A stretch of 64,000 nucleotides of DNA, from NCBI RefSeq assembly GCF_000482865.1, contig NZ_AXWW01000028.1, positions 45,728 through 109,727 of the forward strand, written 5' to 3'. The translations under genes were made by a program, and so were the position numbers. The DNA is from Actinokineospora inagensis DSM 44258 (GTDB lineage Bacteria > Actinomycetota > Actinomycetes > Mycobacteriales > Pseudonocardiaceae). This document shows positions 18,128-28,034 of the stretch, one piece after another (the stretch's first letter is position 1; every line of letters begins with the position of its first letter). Under the pieces are notes generated by a model. That model searched no databases, was not told where the DNA came from, and saw nothing but the letters and a program-made list of their open reading frames with translations.

Positions 18128-18742
18128 GTGGGAGCGGTGACCGAGCAGCTCCACACGAGGACGAACCCGCCGTGGGACGGCCTCGAGGGGACCGAGCGCC
18201 ACGCGGCGTGCGTGCTCGCGGCGCGGGACGGGCACCCGGGTGCGCTCGACACCCTGGTCGCCGAGCTGACCCCGCTCGTGTGGCACATCGCCAGAGGCGC
18301 CGGGCTGGACCGCTCGGCCGCCGAGGACGTCGTGCAGACGGTCTGGCTGGCGCTGCTGCGCCACGTGGACGCCATCACCGAGCCGAGAGCCGTGGTCGGC
18401 TGGCTGATCACCACCACCCGCCGCGAGGCGAAGCGCACCCGGCAGCGCTCCGCCACCCAGGTCGAGCTCTCGCCCGAGGTCGTCGAGCACGTGCCGAGCA
18501 CGGAGCCGATGCCCGAGGCCGAGGCGCTGCGCACCGAACGCGACCGCACGCTGTGGTCGGCGTTCCACAAGCTGGACCAGCGCTGCCAGGAGCTGCTGCG
18601 CCTGACCGTGCTGGCCGGTCGTGCCGAGTACCGGGTCGTCGCCGAGGTGCTGCGGATGCCGCACGGGAGCATCGGGCCGACCCGGGGTCGTTGCCTCAAC
18701 GCCCTGCGGGCGCTGTACGACAATGGGGATGGTGGCAGATGA
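18128..18742 (+). CDS. ECF-type RNA polymerase sigma factor
   Basis: About 204 residues with sigma region 2 (GHPGALDTLVAELTPLVWHIARGAGLDRSAAEDVVQ, seen in part as AEDVVQTVWLAL) and region 4 (QRCQELLRLTVLAGRAEYRVVAEVL with MPHGSIGPTRGRCLNALR). GTG 18128 has GGAG six bases upstream; GTG 18137 is also possible. It overlaps the next gene by ATGA. No anti-sigma factor is adjacent; the downstream 161-residue protein may serve as its partner. Confidence 0.85.
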   Translation: MGAVTEQLHTRTNPPWDGLEGTERHAACVLAARDGHPGALDTLVAELTPLVWHIARGAGLDRSAAEDVVQTVWLALLRHVDAITEPRAVVGWLITTTRREAKRTRQRSATQVELSPEVVEHVPSTEPMPEAEALRTERDRTLWSAFHKLDQRCQELLRLTVLAGRAEYRVVAEVLRMPHGSIGPTRGRCLNALRALYDNGDGGR

Positions 18743-19224
18743 GGACCATGGACGACTACGAGATGGACCCGGCCGAGCAGGACTTCTGGCTGGCCCAGGT
18801 GGCCCACCTGGTCGACGAGCTCGACCCGGTCCCACCCGGTCTCGTCGAGCGGTCCCGGTTCGCCATCGACCTGGAGGGCATCGACGCCGAGGTGGAGCTG
18901 GAGGCGGCCAGGTGGGCCGACCAGCGGCCGCTGGCGGGTGTCCGCGGCGGGGCGCCGGGCACCATCACCTTCTTCGTCGGCGACCTCACCGTCATGGTCA
19001 ACGTGACCAGGACCGGGGAGCGGCAGCGCATCGACGGTTGGCTGGTGCCCGCCGGTGAGCACGGCGTCGAGGTCCGGGTCGCCGACCACGGCTCGACGAA
19101 CACCACCGCCGACGAGGGCGGCCGGTTCGTGCTGACCGAGGTGCCGCGGGGCACCACGCAGATCCTGGTCCGGATGAACGGCGGCAAGCCGCGGACCGTG
19201 GTCACGCCGACCGTCGAGCTGTAG
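18739..19224 (+). CDS. Conserved protein coupled to the sigma factor gene, function unknown
   Basis: A 161-residue acidic protein. The N-terminus is helical and acidic (PAEQDFWLAQVAHLVDELDPVPPGLVERSRFAIDL) and the C-terminus is beta-rich with an Ig/carboxypeptidase-regulatory look (DGWLVPAGEHGVEVRVADHG, VLTEVPRGTTQILVRM), seen in pieces. In many actinobacteria such a gene follows an ECF sigma factor and precedes a CHAT/TPR protease gene; the CHAT gene is missing here. ATG overlaps the sigma stop (ATGA), so the two are translationally coupled. Confidence 0.7.
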   Translation: MRTMDDYEMDPAEQDFWLAQVAHLVDELDPVPPGLVERSRFAIDLEGIDAEVELEAARWADQRPLAGVRGGAPGTITFFVGDLTVMVNVTRTGERQRIDGWLVPAGEHGVEVRVADHGSTNTTADEGGRFVLTEVPRGTTQILVRMNGGKPRTVVTPTVEL

Positions 19225-19236
19225 CCGTCGGACGAG

Positions 19237-21474
19237 TCAGGCCAGCCCGGTCAGCGCGGCGGGCAGGTCGGTCGCGGTGACCACGCCGACCCACTGGGTC
19301 GCCCTGGTCAGCGCCACGTAGAGGTCGTTGGGACCGCGTTCCGACTCGGCGACGATGGCGGCGGGGGCCACCACGAGCACCCCGTCGAACTCCAGGCCCT
19401 TGGACTGCCGGACGGTCAGCACGACGACCCGGCTCTCCAGCTCCGGCCGCTCCCCCACCGCGGCGTCGGGCACCTCGGCCAGCACGGCCCGGCCGATCTC
19501 CTCGACCATGGCGGCGGGCACGATCACGGCCAGCGTCCCCGGCTCGGCACGGGCGGCCAACTTCGCCACCGTGCCAGGCAGGTCCACCTCGGCCACCACC
19601 TTCGCCCACGGTTGGACGCCGGTTTCTCGCACCGAGCTCGGTGGGGTCAATCCGGTGCCCAGCTCGGCCAGGACCTTCGCGGCGACGGCCATGACCTCGG
19701 CGGGTGTGCGGTAGTTGACCGTTAGCTCTGTCTGGCGCCAGCGGTCTTCGACGTAAGGGGCGAGGATGTCCGCCCACGTGTCGGTGCCTGCGAGGTCACC
19801 TGTCTGGGCAACGTCACCGACCAGGGTCATCGACCGGGTCGGGCAGCGACGCATCAACACGCGCCAGGCCATCGCGGACAGTTCCTGCGCTTCGTCGACG
19901 ATGACGTGTCCGAACGTCCACGAGCGGTCGGCGGCGGCGCGCTCCGCGGCTGTGCGGTGGTCTTCGTCGTCGTGGCGCTCGGCGAGGCGGCCCGCGTCGA
20001 TGAGGTCGTAGGCGGTGAGGATGTCGGGGTCGGCGTCGTCCTCCATCTGCAGGATGTCGAGGACGCCTTGGGCGTAGTCGTGTTCGTCGCGTCTACGGCG
20101 CTCGGCGGCGGCACGCTCGGCGCGGTCGTCCACACCGAGCAGTTCGGCGGCCTCGTCGAGCAAGGGCGCGTCCGCGGCGGTCCAACCGAGTCTCGGGGAT
20201 CGCAGCAGCAGCGCACGCTCGGAGTCGTCGAGGTCCGGTAGGGCTGTGCGGAGGCGGTCGGCGGACGCGTAGAGGTCTGTCAGCAGCTCTTGCGGCGTCA
20301 ACTCCGGCCACAACTCGTTGATGGCGGCTTGGACCACGCCATCGGCGGCCATCTCGCGGCGGATGTCGGCCATGTCGCCCTCGTCGAGGAACTCCGCGCC
20401 CAACCGCTCGGCCTCCTGCCGGGCGAGCGCGGCAACGACGGTCTCGGCGAACAGCGGTCGGGCCTCGTTGTGCGGACGACGGGAGCGGCGGGCGCGGTCC
20501 TGGGCGGCCGCCACAATCCGCTTGTCCAGTACCAGTTCCTCGCGTTCGACGACCAAGACCATCGGCTCGTCCGGCAACTCCTGCCGGTCGCGGACCGCAC
20601 GGCGCAGGGCGTCGACCATGTCGATCCGCCCCTTGATCCGCGCGGCTCGATCCGGCTCCGGGCGGTGGCCGCGCACACCGGGGTAGAGGTCGCCGACGGT
20701 CTGCAGCAGCACACCGGTCTCACCGAGCGACGGTAGGACTTGGCCGATGTACTTCAAGAACGTCGCGTTAGGACCAACGATCAACACGCCGCGACGGGAC
20801 AACTGCTGACGGTAGGTGTAAAGCAAGTACGCGGCCCTGTGCAGCGCAACAGCGGTCTTACCCGTGCCGGGTCCGCCTTGCACCACCAGCACGCCGTTAA
20901 GACCGGAGCGGATGATCTCGTCCTGCTCGGCCTGGATGGTCTCGACGATGTCGGACATGCGACCGGTGCGGGTCGCGTTGAGCGCGGACAGCAACGCGGC
21001 CTCGCCGACCAGACCGCCGGAGGTGACGCCCGCTCCGTCGGCCAGGTCGAGGACCTCGTCGTCGATGCCGGTGACCCGGCGCTGCGAGGTGCGGATGTGC
21101 CTGCGCCTGCGCACCCCGTCCGGAGAGGCGGCGGTGGCCAGGTAGAACGGTCGGCTGGCGGGCGCGCGCCAATCCATCAGCAGCGGTTCGTAATCGCCGT
21201 CCGCGTCGAACAATCCGATGCGGCCGATGTAGCCGCGGGTGCCGTCGGTGAAATCGAGCCTGCCGAAACAAAGGCCGTTCTCGGCCGCGCCGTACTGCGC
21301 CAATTGCTCGCTGTAGTGCGAGGTCGCCGCGTCCCGGTGGGTCATCGCGGTCGGGCTGCTGCTGACCTCGCCCAGGGTCCTGGCCAGCCGGGAGTCGGTG
21401 TCGGCGCGGAGGCCGTCGAGGTGCGCGTAGAGCATGCTCACGTATTCCTGCTCCACGTCGATCTCGGTTGACAA
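19237..21474 (-). CDS. helR: HelD/HelR-family RNA polymerase recycling ATPase
   Basis: A 745-residue UvrD-like superfamily 1 ATPase lacking DNA-repair accessory domains. The N-terminal arm resembles HelD (EQEYVSMLYAHLDGLRADTD); Walker A is QGGPGTGKTAVALHRAAYLLY; motif II is VIVDEAQELSAMAWRVL; C-terminal motifs are NYRTPAEVM, VRQSKGLEFDGVLVV and YVALTRATQ. HelD proteins pull apart stalled RNA polymerase complexes; the Streptomyces HelR member also displaces rifamycins. I saw no rifamycin-associated element upstream. TTG 21474 is used because GGAGG lies immediately upstream. Confidence 0.83.
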   Translation of the reverse strand: MSTEIDVEQEYVSMLYAHLDGLRADTDSRLARTLGEVSSSPTAMTHRDAATSHYSEQLAQYGAAENGLCFGRLDFTDGTRGYIGRIGLFDADGDYEPLLMDWRAPASRPFYLATAASPDGVRRRRHIRTSQRRVTGIDDEVLDLADGAGVTSGGLVGEAALLSALNATRTGRMSDIVETIQAEQDEIIRSGLNGVLVVQGGPGTGKTAVALHRAAYLLYTYRQQLSRRGVLIVGPNATFLKYIGQVLPSLGETGVLLQTVGDLYPGVRGHRPEPDRAARIKGRIDMVDALRRAVRDRQELPDEPMVLVVEREELVLDKRIVAAAQDRARRSRRPHNEARPLFAETVVAALARQEAERLGAEFLDEGDMADIRREMAADGVVQAAINELWPELTPQELLTDLYASADRLRTALPDLDDSERALLLRSPRLGWTAADAPLLDEAAELLGVDDRAERAAAERRRRDEHDYAQGVLDILQMEDDADPDILTAYDLIDAGRLAERHDDEDHRTAAERAAADRSWTFGHVIVDEAQELSAMAWRVLMRRCPTRSMTLVGDVAQTGDLAGTDTWADILAPYVEDRWRQTELTVNYRTPAEVMAVAAKVLAELGTGLTPPSSVRETGVQPWAKVVAEVDLPGTVAKLAARAEPGTLAVIVPAAMVEEIGRAVLAEVPDAAVGERPELESRVVVLTVRQSKGLEFDGVLVVAPAAIVAESERGPNDLYVALTRATQWVGVVTATDLPAALTGLA

Positions 21475-21606
21475 CCGTCCTCCAATTGACCTATAATCCC
21501 AACAGCCGCATTGTCTCGGCTATTCCTCCCACCGATCTCCCAATGTAGCGCATCCATTCCGGCGCTGCCCAGGCGACGCCGCGGCGGAAACCTCGTGGAC
21601 ACGCGG

Positions 21607-21639
21607 AAAGGCCCGGTCCCACGCGGGGACCGGGCCTTT
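21607..21639 (-). terminator. Intrinsic terminator of groEL
   Basis: A perfect 14-bp stem (21607-21620 with 21626-21639) with a 5-nt loop and T residues at the edges. It lies 21 bp downstream of the groEL stop. Confidence 0.85.
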
Positions 21640-21659
21640 TCGGGGTTACCGGGTCGGAC

Positions 21660-23378
<1,719 letters not shown>

Positions 23379-23381
23379 CTA

Positions 23382-23408
23382 TTGGCACTCGGGGACCCCG
23401 AGTGCCAA
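23382..23408 (-). promoter_or_regulatory. CIRCE operator 1 (HrcA site)
   Basis: TTGGCACTC-N9-GAGTGCCAA, a perfect 9-bp inverted repeat with nine-base spacer, about 100 bp upstream of groEL. It matches CIRCE (TTAGCACTC-N9-GAGTGCTAA) with compensating changes in both arms. Confidence 0.93.
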
Positions 23409-23415
23409 CCCGTGT

Positions 23416-23442
23416 TTAGCACTCACCACGGCCGAGTGCAAG
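23416..23442 (-). promoter_or_regulatory. CIRCE operator 2 (HrcA site)
   Basis: TTAGCACTC-N9-GAGTGCAAG: left arm is the exact consensus and the right arm differs at two outer positions. It lies 7 bp beyond operator 1 and just after the end of the kinase gene. Confidence 0.88.
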
Positions 23443-23451
23443 AAGGGCAGG

Positions 23452-24738
23452 TCAGGGCGGGGGCACGATGGTGATCGACGGAAGCGGTTTGCGCGACGTG
23501 CTGTGCGGCGGCGTGCTGGAGCGGGGTGCCGAGGTCTCGCCGGGGCCGACCTTGATGGGCGGGGCGGTCGGGGCGGGTGTGTCGCCCGGGTCACCACCGC
23601 CGTCGAAGCCGCCGGTGAGCAGGAAGATCGCGCCCGCGATGAGGCCGATGGCGACCACGCCGACGATGACCGGCGCGATCCAGCGGTTGCCGCTCTTGCG
23701 CTCGTCGAACGCGGTTGTCCTGACCGGGGCGGGCGGGCGCAACCGCACCGGTTCCGGCTGGATGGGCGGCGGCGATCGGTACTGCGGCCGCATCGGCTCG
23801 ATGGGTGCCAGCAGTGTGGGGTTAAGGGGAGTTGGGTTAGGGGGCGTGTTGGGCAGGGACTGCGTCGGGAGTGGCCGCGACGGCGGTGGGCCCATCGGGC
23901 GCGGCGGGGCACCGGACAACGCGTGCCGGGCCGTGGCGATCAACTCGCGGCAGCTCGCGTAGCGGCGCGTGGGGCTCTTGGCCATACCGCGCCGGATGAC
24001 CTCATCGATCGCGGGTGGCAGCGCGACGTAGTCGGTCAACGCGGGGGGCTCGCGGTTGAGGTGCCCTTGGATGACCTCGGACACCTGACCGTGGAAGGGG
24101 GGCCTACCGGCGAGGCAGGCGAACAGCACGCACGCCAGCGAGTACGCGTCGGTGCGGCCGTCAACCGGCTCTCCGCGCAGGTGCTCGGGAGCGGCGTAGG
24201 TCGGTGAACCGAGGAAGTCACCGCCGCGGGTGCGGTGGCCGGTGGCACCACGCCGGGTGAGGCCGAAGTCGGCCAGGTAGACGTGCTCGGTCGCCGACTC
24301 GCGCGCGGTGACCAGCACGTTGGCCGGTTTCACGTCCAAGTGCACCAAGCCGCGCTCGTGCAGGTTGTCGAGTGCCTCGGCGACCTGGGCGAGCAGGCTG
24401 AGGGTGCGCTGCGGGGTGAGCGGGCCGTCCTTGACCAGGCTGGCCATGTCCGACCCGTCGACCAGCCGCATCGCGATGTAGAGCAGGCCGTCGACCTCGC
24501 CGAAGTCGTAGAGCGGGACGACGTTGGCGTGGTCGATCGCGGAGGTGTTGCGGGCCTCGTCGACGAACCGCTCGCGGAACTCGGGGTCCTCGGTGAGGTG
24601 CTCGGCGATGACCTTGAGCGCCACCTTGCGGCCGAGCCGGATGTCGGTGGCCCGGTACATGACGCTCATCCCGCCCTTACCGAGCACGCCGTCGATGCGG
24701 TAATGCCCTAGGCGACGCCCGGTGAGGTCCTCCGACAC
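23452..24738 (-). CDS. Membrane-anchored Ser/Thr protein kinase (PASTA-less), HLD catalytic loop
   Basis: A 428-residue Hanks-type kinase: P-loop GKGGMSVMYRA, catalytic Lys in VALKVIAEHL, DFG in LADFGLTRRG and APE in YAAPEHL. The catalytic loop reads HLDVKPANVL instead of HRDVKPANVL, so the Arg that normally contacts the phosphorylated activation loop is missing (non-RD). A Pro-rich juxtamembrane segment leads to one transmembrane helix (WIAPVIVGVVAIGLIAGAIFLL, in part) and a short Pro/Ser/Thr-rich external tail with no sensor domain. Start GTG 24738. It ends next to the CIRCE sites and is divergent from moeA. Confidence 0.85.
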   Translation of the reverse strand: MSEDLTGRRLGHYRIDGVLGKGGMSVMYRATDIRLGRKVALKVIAEHLTEDPEFRERFVDEARNTSAIDHANVVPLYDFGEVDGLLYIAMRLVDGSDMASLVKDGPLTPQRTLSLLAQVAEALDNLHERGLVHLDVKPANVLVTARESATEHVYLADFGLTRRGATGHRTRGGDFLGSPTYAAPEHLRGEPVDGRTDAYSLACVLFACLAGRPPFHGQVSEVIQGHLNREPPALTDYVALPPAIDEVIRRGMAKSPTRRYASCRELIATARHALSGAPPRPMGPPPSRPLPTQSLPNTPPNPTPLNPTLLAPIEPMRPQYRSPPPIQPEPVRLRPPAPVRTTAFDERKSGNRWIAPVIVGVVAIGLIAGAIFLLTGGFDGGGDPGDTPAPTAPPIKVGPGETSAPRSSTPPHSTSRKPLPSITIVPPP

Positions 24739-24800
24739 GCAACCGAGCCTAACGCGCGTGCTGTGACGGCCGCGTCCGGTTCTGGGAACGGCCGGGCAAG

Positions 24801-26024
24801 ATGGGCCGGGTGAACGCGGCCAGGAGCGGGCTGACCCCGCAGGAGTACCGGTCCGAGGTGGGGGCGCTGCTGCCAACGCTTCCGGTAGTGCGGCTTCCTT
24901 TGGCGCGTTGCCGGGGGTTGGTGCTCGCGGAGGACGTGGTGGCGGGTGTGTCACTGCCGCCGTTCGACAACTCGGCCATGGACGGGTACGCCGTGCGGGC
25001 GTCCGATGTGGTCGGTGCAACCGCCGCTGATCCGGTACGGCTGACGGTCGCCGATGACATCCCGGCCGGGCGTACCGACGTACAGCCTCTTACGCCAGGC
25101 ACGGCGCAGCGCATCATGACCGGGGCGCCGATGCCTCCCGGGGCAGATGCCGTCGTCCAGGTGGAGCTGACAAATGGCGGTACGGACACCGTGCGGATCG
25201 ACGCGGCGGTGTCTACGCGGACGCACGTGCGGTTCATTGGCGAGGACGTGACCGGCGGTGAGGTCGTGTTGCGCGCGGGCACTGTGCTCAACCCGCCACA
25301 GTTGGGACTCGCCGCCGCCGTGGGCGTGGCGGAGCTACCGGTGCGCAGGCCACGGGTGCTTGTGCTGTCGACGGGATCGGAGTTGGTGGCCGCGGGCGAG
25401 CCGTTGCCGCCTGGGCACATCTACGAGTCGAACAGCGTGCTCCTCGCCGCGGCGGTCGAGGAGATCGGCGGTGAGGCCATCGTGCTCCGGTTCGTACCGG
25501 ATGACGTTGAGGCTTTCCGGGCCGCGATCGCGGAACGCGCGGGTGATGCCGATTTGCTCGTCACGTCTGGCGGGGTGAGCGCGGGGGCCTACGAGGTGGT
25601 CAAAGACGCCATGTCCGGCCATGGGGTGGAGTTCGTGCGGGTGGCCATGCAGCCGGGTGGACCACAGGGACGCGGAGTGTTCGAAGGACTTCCCGTGGTG
25701 ACATTGCCGGGCAACCCGGTTAGCGCCGCCTTGTCGTTTGAGCTGTTCGTCCGTCCGACTCTTCTTGGCGCCATGGGACACCCGAACACGGAACGTCAGC
25801 GGGTCCGGGCGCGCGCTACGGCTCCGATGACCTCTCCGCCGAACCGAGTCCAATATCGACGGGGCAGGCACGACACGGGCGAGGTCGAGGTTGTTCCAGT
25901 GGGTGGGCCGGGCTCCCACCTGTTGGCATCGTTCGCGGCGTCGAACTGCCTCATCGAGATCCCGGCCGGGGTGGCCGAGGTGGCGGCGGGTGACGAGGTC
26001 GACATCATCATCCTCGATCGGTGA
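24801..26024 (+). CDS. moeA: Molybdopterin molybdenumtransferase MoeA
   Basis: MoeA inserts molybdate into adenylylated molybdopterin, the last step of molybdenum cofactor assembly, in the cytoplasm. The 407-residue product has the expected motifs: PPFDNSAMDGYAVRA, IMTGAPMPPGADAVV, VLSTGSEL, TSGGVSAGAYEVV and LPGNPVSAA. GTG 24810 is an alternative start. The gene precedes psd and pssA as in M. tuberculosis. It could supply cofactor to the cox-type molybdenum enzyme at 2-7 kb. Confidence 0.93.
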   Translation: MGRVNAARSGLTPQEYRSEVGALLPTLPVVRLPLARCRGLVLAEDVVAGVSLPPFDNSAMDGYAVRASDVVGATAADPVRLTVADDIPAGRTDVQPLTPGTAQRIMTGAPMPPGADAVVQVELTNGGTDTVRIDAAVSTRTHVRFIGEDVTGGEVVLRAGTVLNPPQLGLAAAVGVAELPVRRPRVLVLSTGSELVAAGEPLPPGHIYESNSVLLAAAVEEIGGEAIVLRFVPDDVEAFRAAIAERAGDADLLVTSGGVSAGAYEVVKDAMSGHGVEFVRVAMQPGGPQGRGVFEGLPVVTLPGNPVSAALSFELFVRPTLLGAMGHPNTERQRVRARATAPMTSPPNRVQYRRGRHDTGEVEVVPVGGPGSHLLASFAASNCLIEIPAGVAEVAAGDEVDIIILDR

Positions 26025-26124
26025 CATCAAGTAACCAACTAGAGATCACAAGTCGTCAATTCCCCACGTTCAACCATTGATCCACACTCCTGCCCCGACC
26101 TACACTGACCCAGTTCCACGATGG

Positions 26125-26180
26125 GCGCCCGACGGCCGGGTGTGTGCCGTCGGGGGGTGCACACCCGGGCCGTCGGGCGC
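26125..26180 (+). terminator. Long stem-loop between moeA and psd
   Basis: A 20-bp stem (26125-26144 with 26160-26180, one bulged G at 26167) and a 15-nt loop, followed by a T-rich stretch (tcgtgttt). It is the probable moeA terminator; because it lies about 95 bp before psd it could also act in the psd leader. Confidence 0.75.
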
Positions 26181-26275
26181 TCGTGTTTCCCAAGGTGGCG
26201 ACTACCTCCCGGTCACCGACGCCGACTGGCGTAGCGTGTGCGGAAATCCGGCCGAGACACGAGGAACCCGACCAG

Positions 26276-26989
26276 ATGACCGCTCAGCAGCCCCACAAGG
26301 CAGGCGCGCTCCAGCACGCCGTCGAGTTGACCCGGAGCATCATCCCGCCGGTGCACCCGGGCGGCCGCCCGTTCATCTTCGGCGCCCTGGGCGCCACCCT
26401 GGCCATCCGGCTGGTCTCCCGCCGGGCCGGTGTGCCCGCCGCGCTGGTGACCGCCTGGCTGGCCTGGTTCTTCCGCGAGCCCAAGCGGGTCACCCCGCGC
26501 AGGCCCGGCATCGCCGTCGCCCCGGCGGACGGCACCGTCTCGCACGTCGTAGACGCGGTCCCGCCCGCCGAGCTCGGCCTGGGCGGGGACCCGATGACCC
26601 GGGTCAGCGTCTTCCTGTCGGTGTTCGACGTGCACGTCCAGCGCTCCCCCGCGACCGGCCAGGTCGTGCGCGCGGTGCACAAGTCCGGCAAGTTCCTCTC
26701 CGCCGACCTCGACGAGGCCAGCGAGGTCAACGAGCGCAACAGCCTGCACGTGCGCACCGACGACGGCCACGACCTGGCGGTCGTGCAGATCGCGGGCCTG
26801 ATCGCCCGGCGGATCGTCTGCCAGGTGGCCGACGGCGACAAGGTCCTCGCCGGGACGACGTACGGCCTCATCCGGTTCGGCTCCCGGGTCGACCTCTACG
26901 TGCCCGCGGGCAGCCGTGTGCTGGTCGAACCCGGCCAGCGGACCATCGGCGGGGAGACCGTCCTGGCCGAGCTGCCGACGGCGGGCTGA
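26276..26989 (+). CDS. psd: Phosphatidylserine decarboxylase proenzyme
   Basis: A 237-residue type II (short) phosphatidylserine decarboxylase that forms phosphatidylethanolamine at the membrane. It autocleaves at the Gly-Ser of RFGSRVDLYVPAG to give a pyruvoyl prosthetic group; the short subfamily uses GSR where long forms have LGST. Supporting motifs are VAPADGTVSHV and SVFLSVFDVHVQRSPATG, and a hydrophobic segment lies near residues 30-60. ATG 26276 is used; the frame is open further upstream. The next gene, pssA, starts 5 bp after the stop. Confidence 0.93.
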   Translation: MTAQQPHKAGALQHAVELTRSIIPPVHPGGRPFIFGALGATLAIRLVSRRAGVPAALVTAWLAWFFREPKRVTPRRPGIAVAPADGTVSHVVDAVPPAELGLGGDPMTRVSVFLSVFDVHVQRSPATGQVVRAVHKSGKFLSADLDEASEVNERNSLHVRTDDGHDLAVVQIAGLIARRIVCQVADGDKVLAGTTYGLIRFGSRVDLYVPAGSRVLVEPGQRTIGGETVLAELPTAG

Positions 26990-26994
26990 CCACC

Positions 26995-27981
26995 ATGGCG
27001 ACCCCCGGTGTCCGCCTGCTGCCCAACGCGCTGACCGTGCTGGCCATGTGCGCGGGCCTGTCCGCGGCCCAGTTCACGCTGAACCGCCAGTACGACGCCG
27101 CGATCGCCGCGATCGCCATCGCCGCCGTGCTGGACAGCCTCGACGGCCGGATCGCCCGGCTGCTCGACGCGACCAGCAAGATGGGCGCCGAGCTGGACTC
27201 GCTGGCCGACGCGATCTCGTTCGGCGTCGCGCCCGCGCTGATGCTCTACATCTGGCGGTTCGGCGGCGACCGGGTCGGCTGGGTGTTCGCGCTGATCTTC
27301 GCCGTGTGCATGGTCCTGCGGCTGGCCCGGTTCAACACGCTGCTGGAGGACACCCAGCAACCGCCGTACACCAAGGAGTTCTTCGTCGGCGTACCCGCGC
27401 CCGCCGGTGGGCTCTTGGTGCTGCTGCCGCTGATCCTCACCAACGAGTACGGCGACCACGGGCACTGGTGGCAGTCCAAGACGGCGGTGATGGTGTGGAT
27501 GGTCGCCATCGCCGCGCTGGCCATCAGCCGCATCCCGACGTTGTCGGTGAAGACGGTCAAGGTTTCACCGCGTGCGGTGGCGCCGTTGCTGGTTCTTACC
27601 GGGCTGCTCGCCGCGGCCGTCATCACGTATCCGTTGCTGACGTTGGCCGTGGTGTTGATCGCGTACCTGCTGCACATCCCTTACGCGGTCCGGCGCAAGC
27701 ACTGGCTGGCCAACCACCCGGAAGCCTGGGACGTGCCCGCGCGCGAACGCCGGGCGATCCGGCGGGCACACGGGTCGCAGCAAGGTCGACTCGGTGTGCG
27801 GCCACCGCTGCGCCGGGTCGCGGGCGCGGCTCGGCGGGCGGTGCTGCGGCCGATGCGCAACGCCGACTGGCCACGGTTCTCCCTGCCCAACGACCCACGT
27901 CCGCCGGGTGCCCGGGGCCGGGCATGGCGGCGCACCGGCATCCGGAAGAACCAGCGCCCGGGGGAATCCAAGCCCAGATAG
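26995..27981 (+). CDS. pssA: CDP-diacylglycerol-serine O-phosphatidyltransferase
   Basis: An integral membrane CDP-alcohol phosphatidyltransferase that makes phosphatidylserine for the upstream decarboxylase. The signature D-x2-DG-x2-AR-x8-G-x3-D-x3-D is present as DSLDGRIAR, then G and DSLAD, near residues 43-65. Several transmembrane helices follow. The C-terminus carries a long Arg-rich cytoplasmic extension of about 75 residues (to residue 328), a feature also seen in actinobacterial PssA. It forms an operon with psd. Confidence 0.93.
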   Translation: MATPGVRLLPNALTVLAMCAGLSAAQFTLNRQYDAAIAAIAIAAVLDSLDGRIARLLDATSKMGAELDSLADAISFGVAPALMLYIWRFGGDRVGWVFALIFAVCMVLRLARFNTLLEDTQQPPYTKEFFVGVPAPAGGLLVLLPLILTNEYGDHGHWWQSKTAVMVWMVAIAALAISRIPTLSVKTVKVSPRAVAPLLVLTGLLAAAVITYPLLTLAVVLIAYLLHIPYAVRRKHWLANHPEAWDVPARERRAIRRAHGSQQGRLGVRPPLRRVAGAARRAVLRPMRNADWPRFSLPNDPRPPGARGRAWRRTGIRKNQRPGESKPR

Positions 27982-28034
27982 GGGCTGTGGACAACTTTCG
28001 CCGCGATCTTGGGCGAACCTCTACTCTCGACGCC

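Noticed and set aside
21475..21560. Rifamycin-associated element upstream of the HelR-type gene
   Set aside because: I looked for the 19-bp inverted repeat with GGGGCTTGCG-like arms and saw none; the resistance role is therefore only inferred from family.
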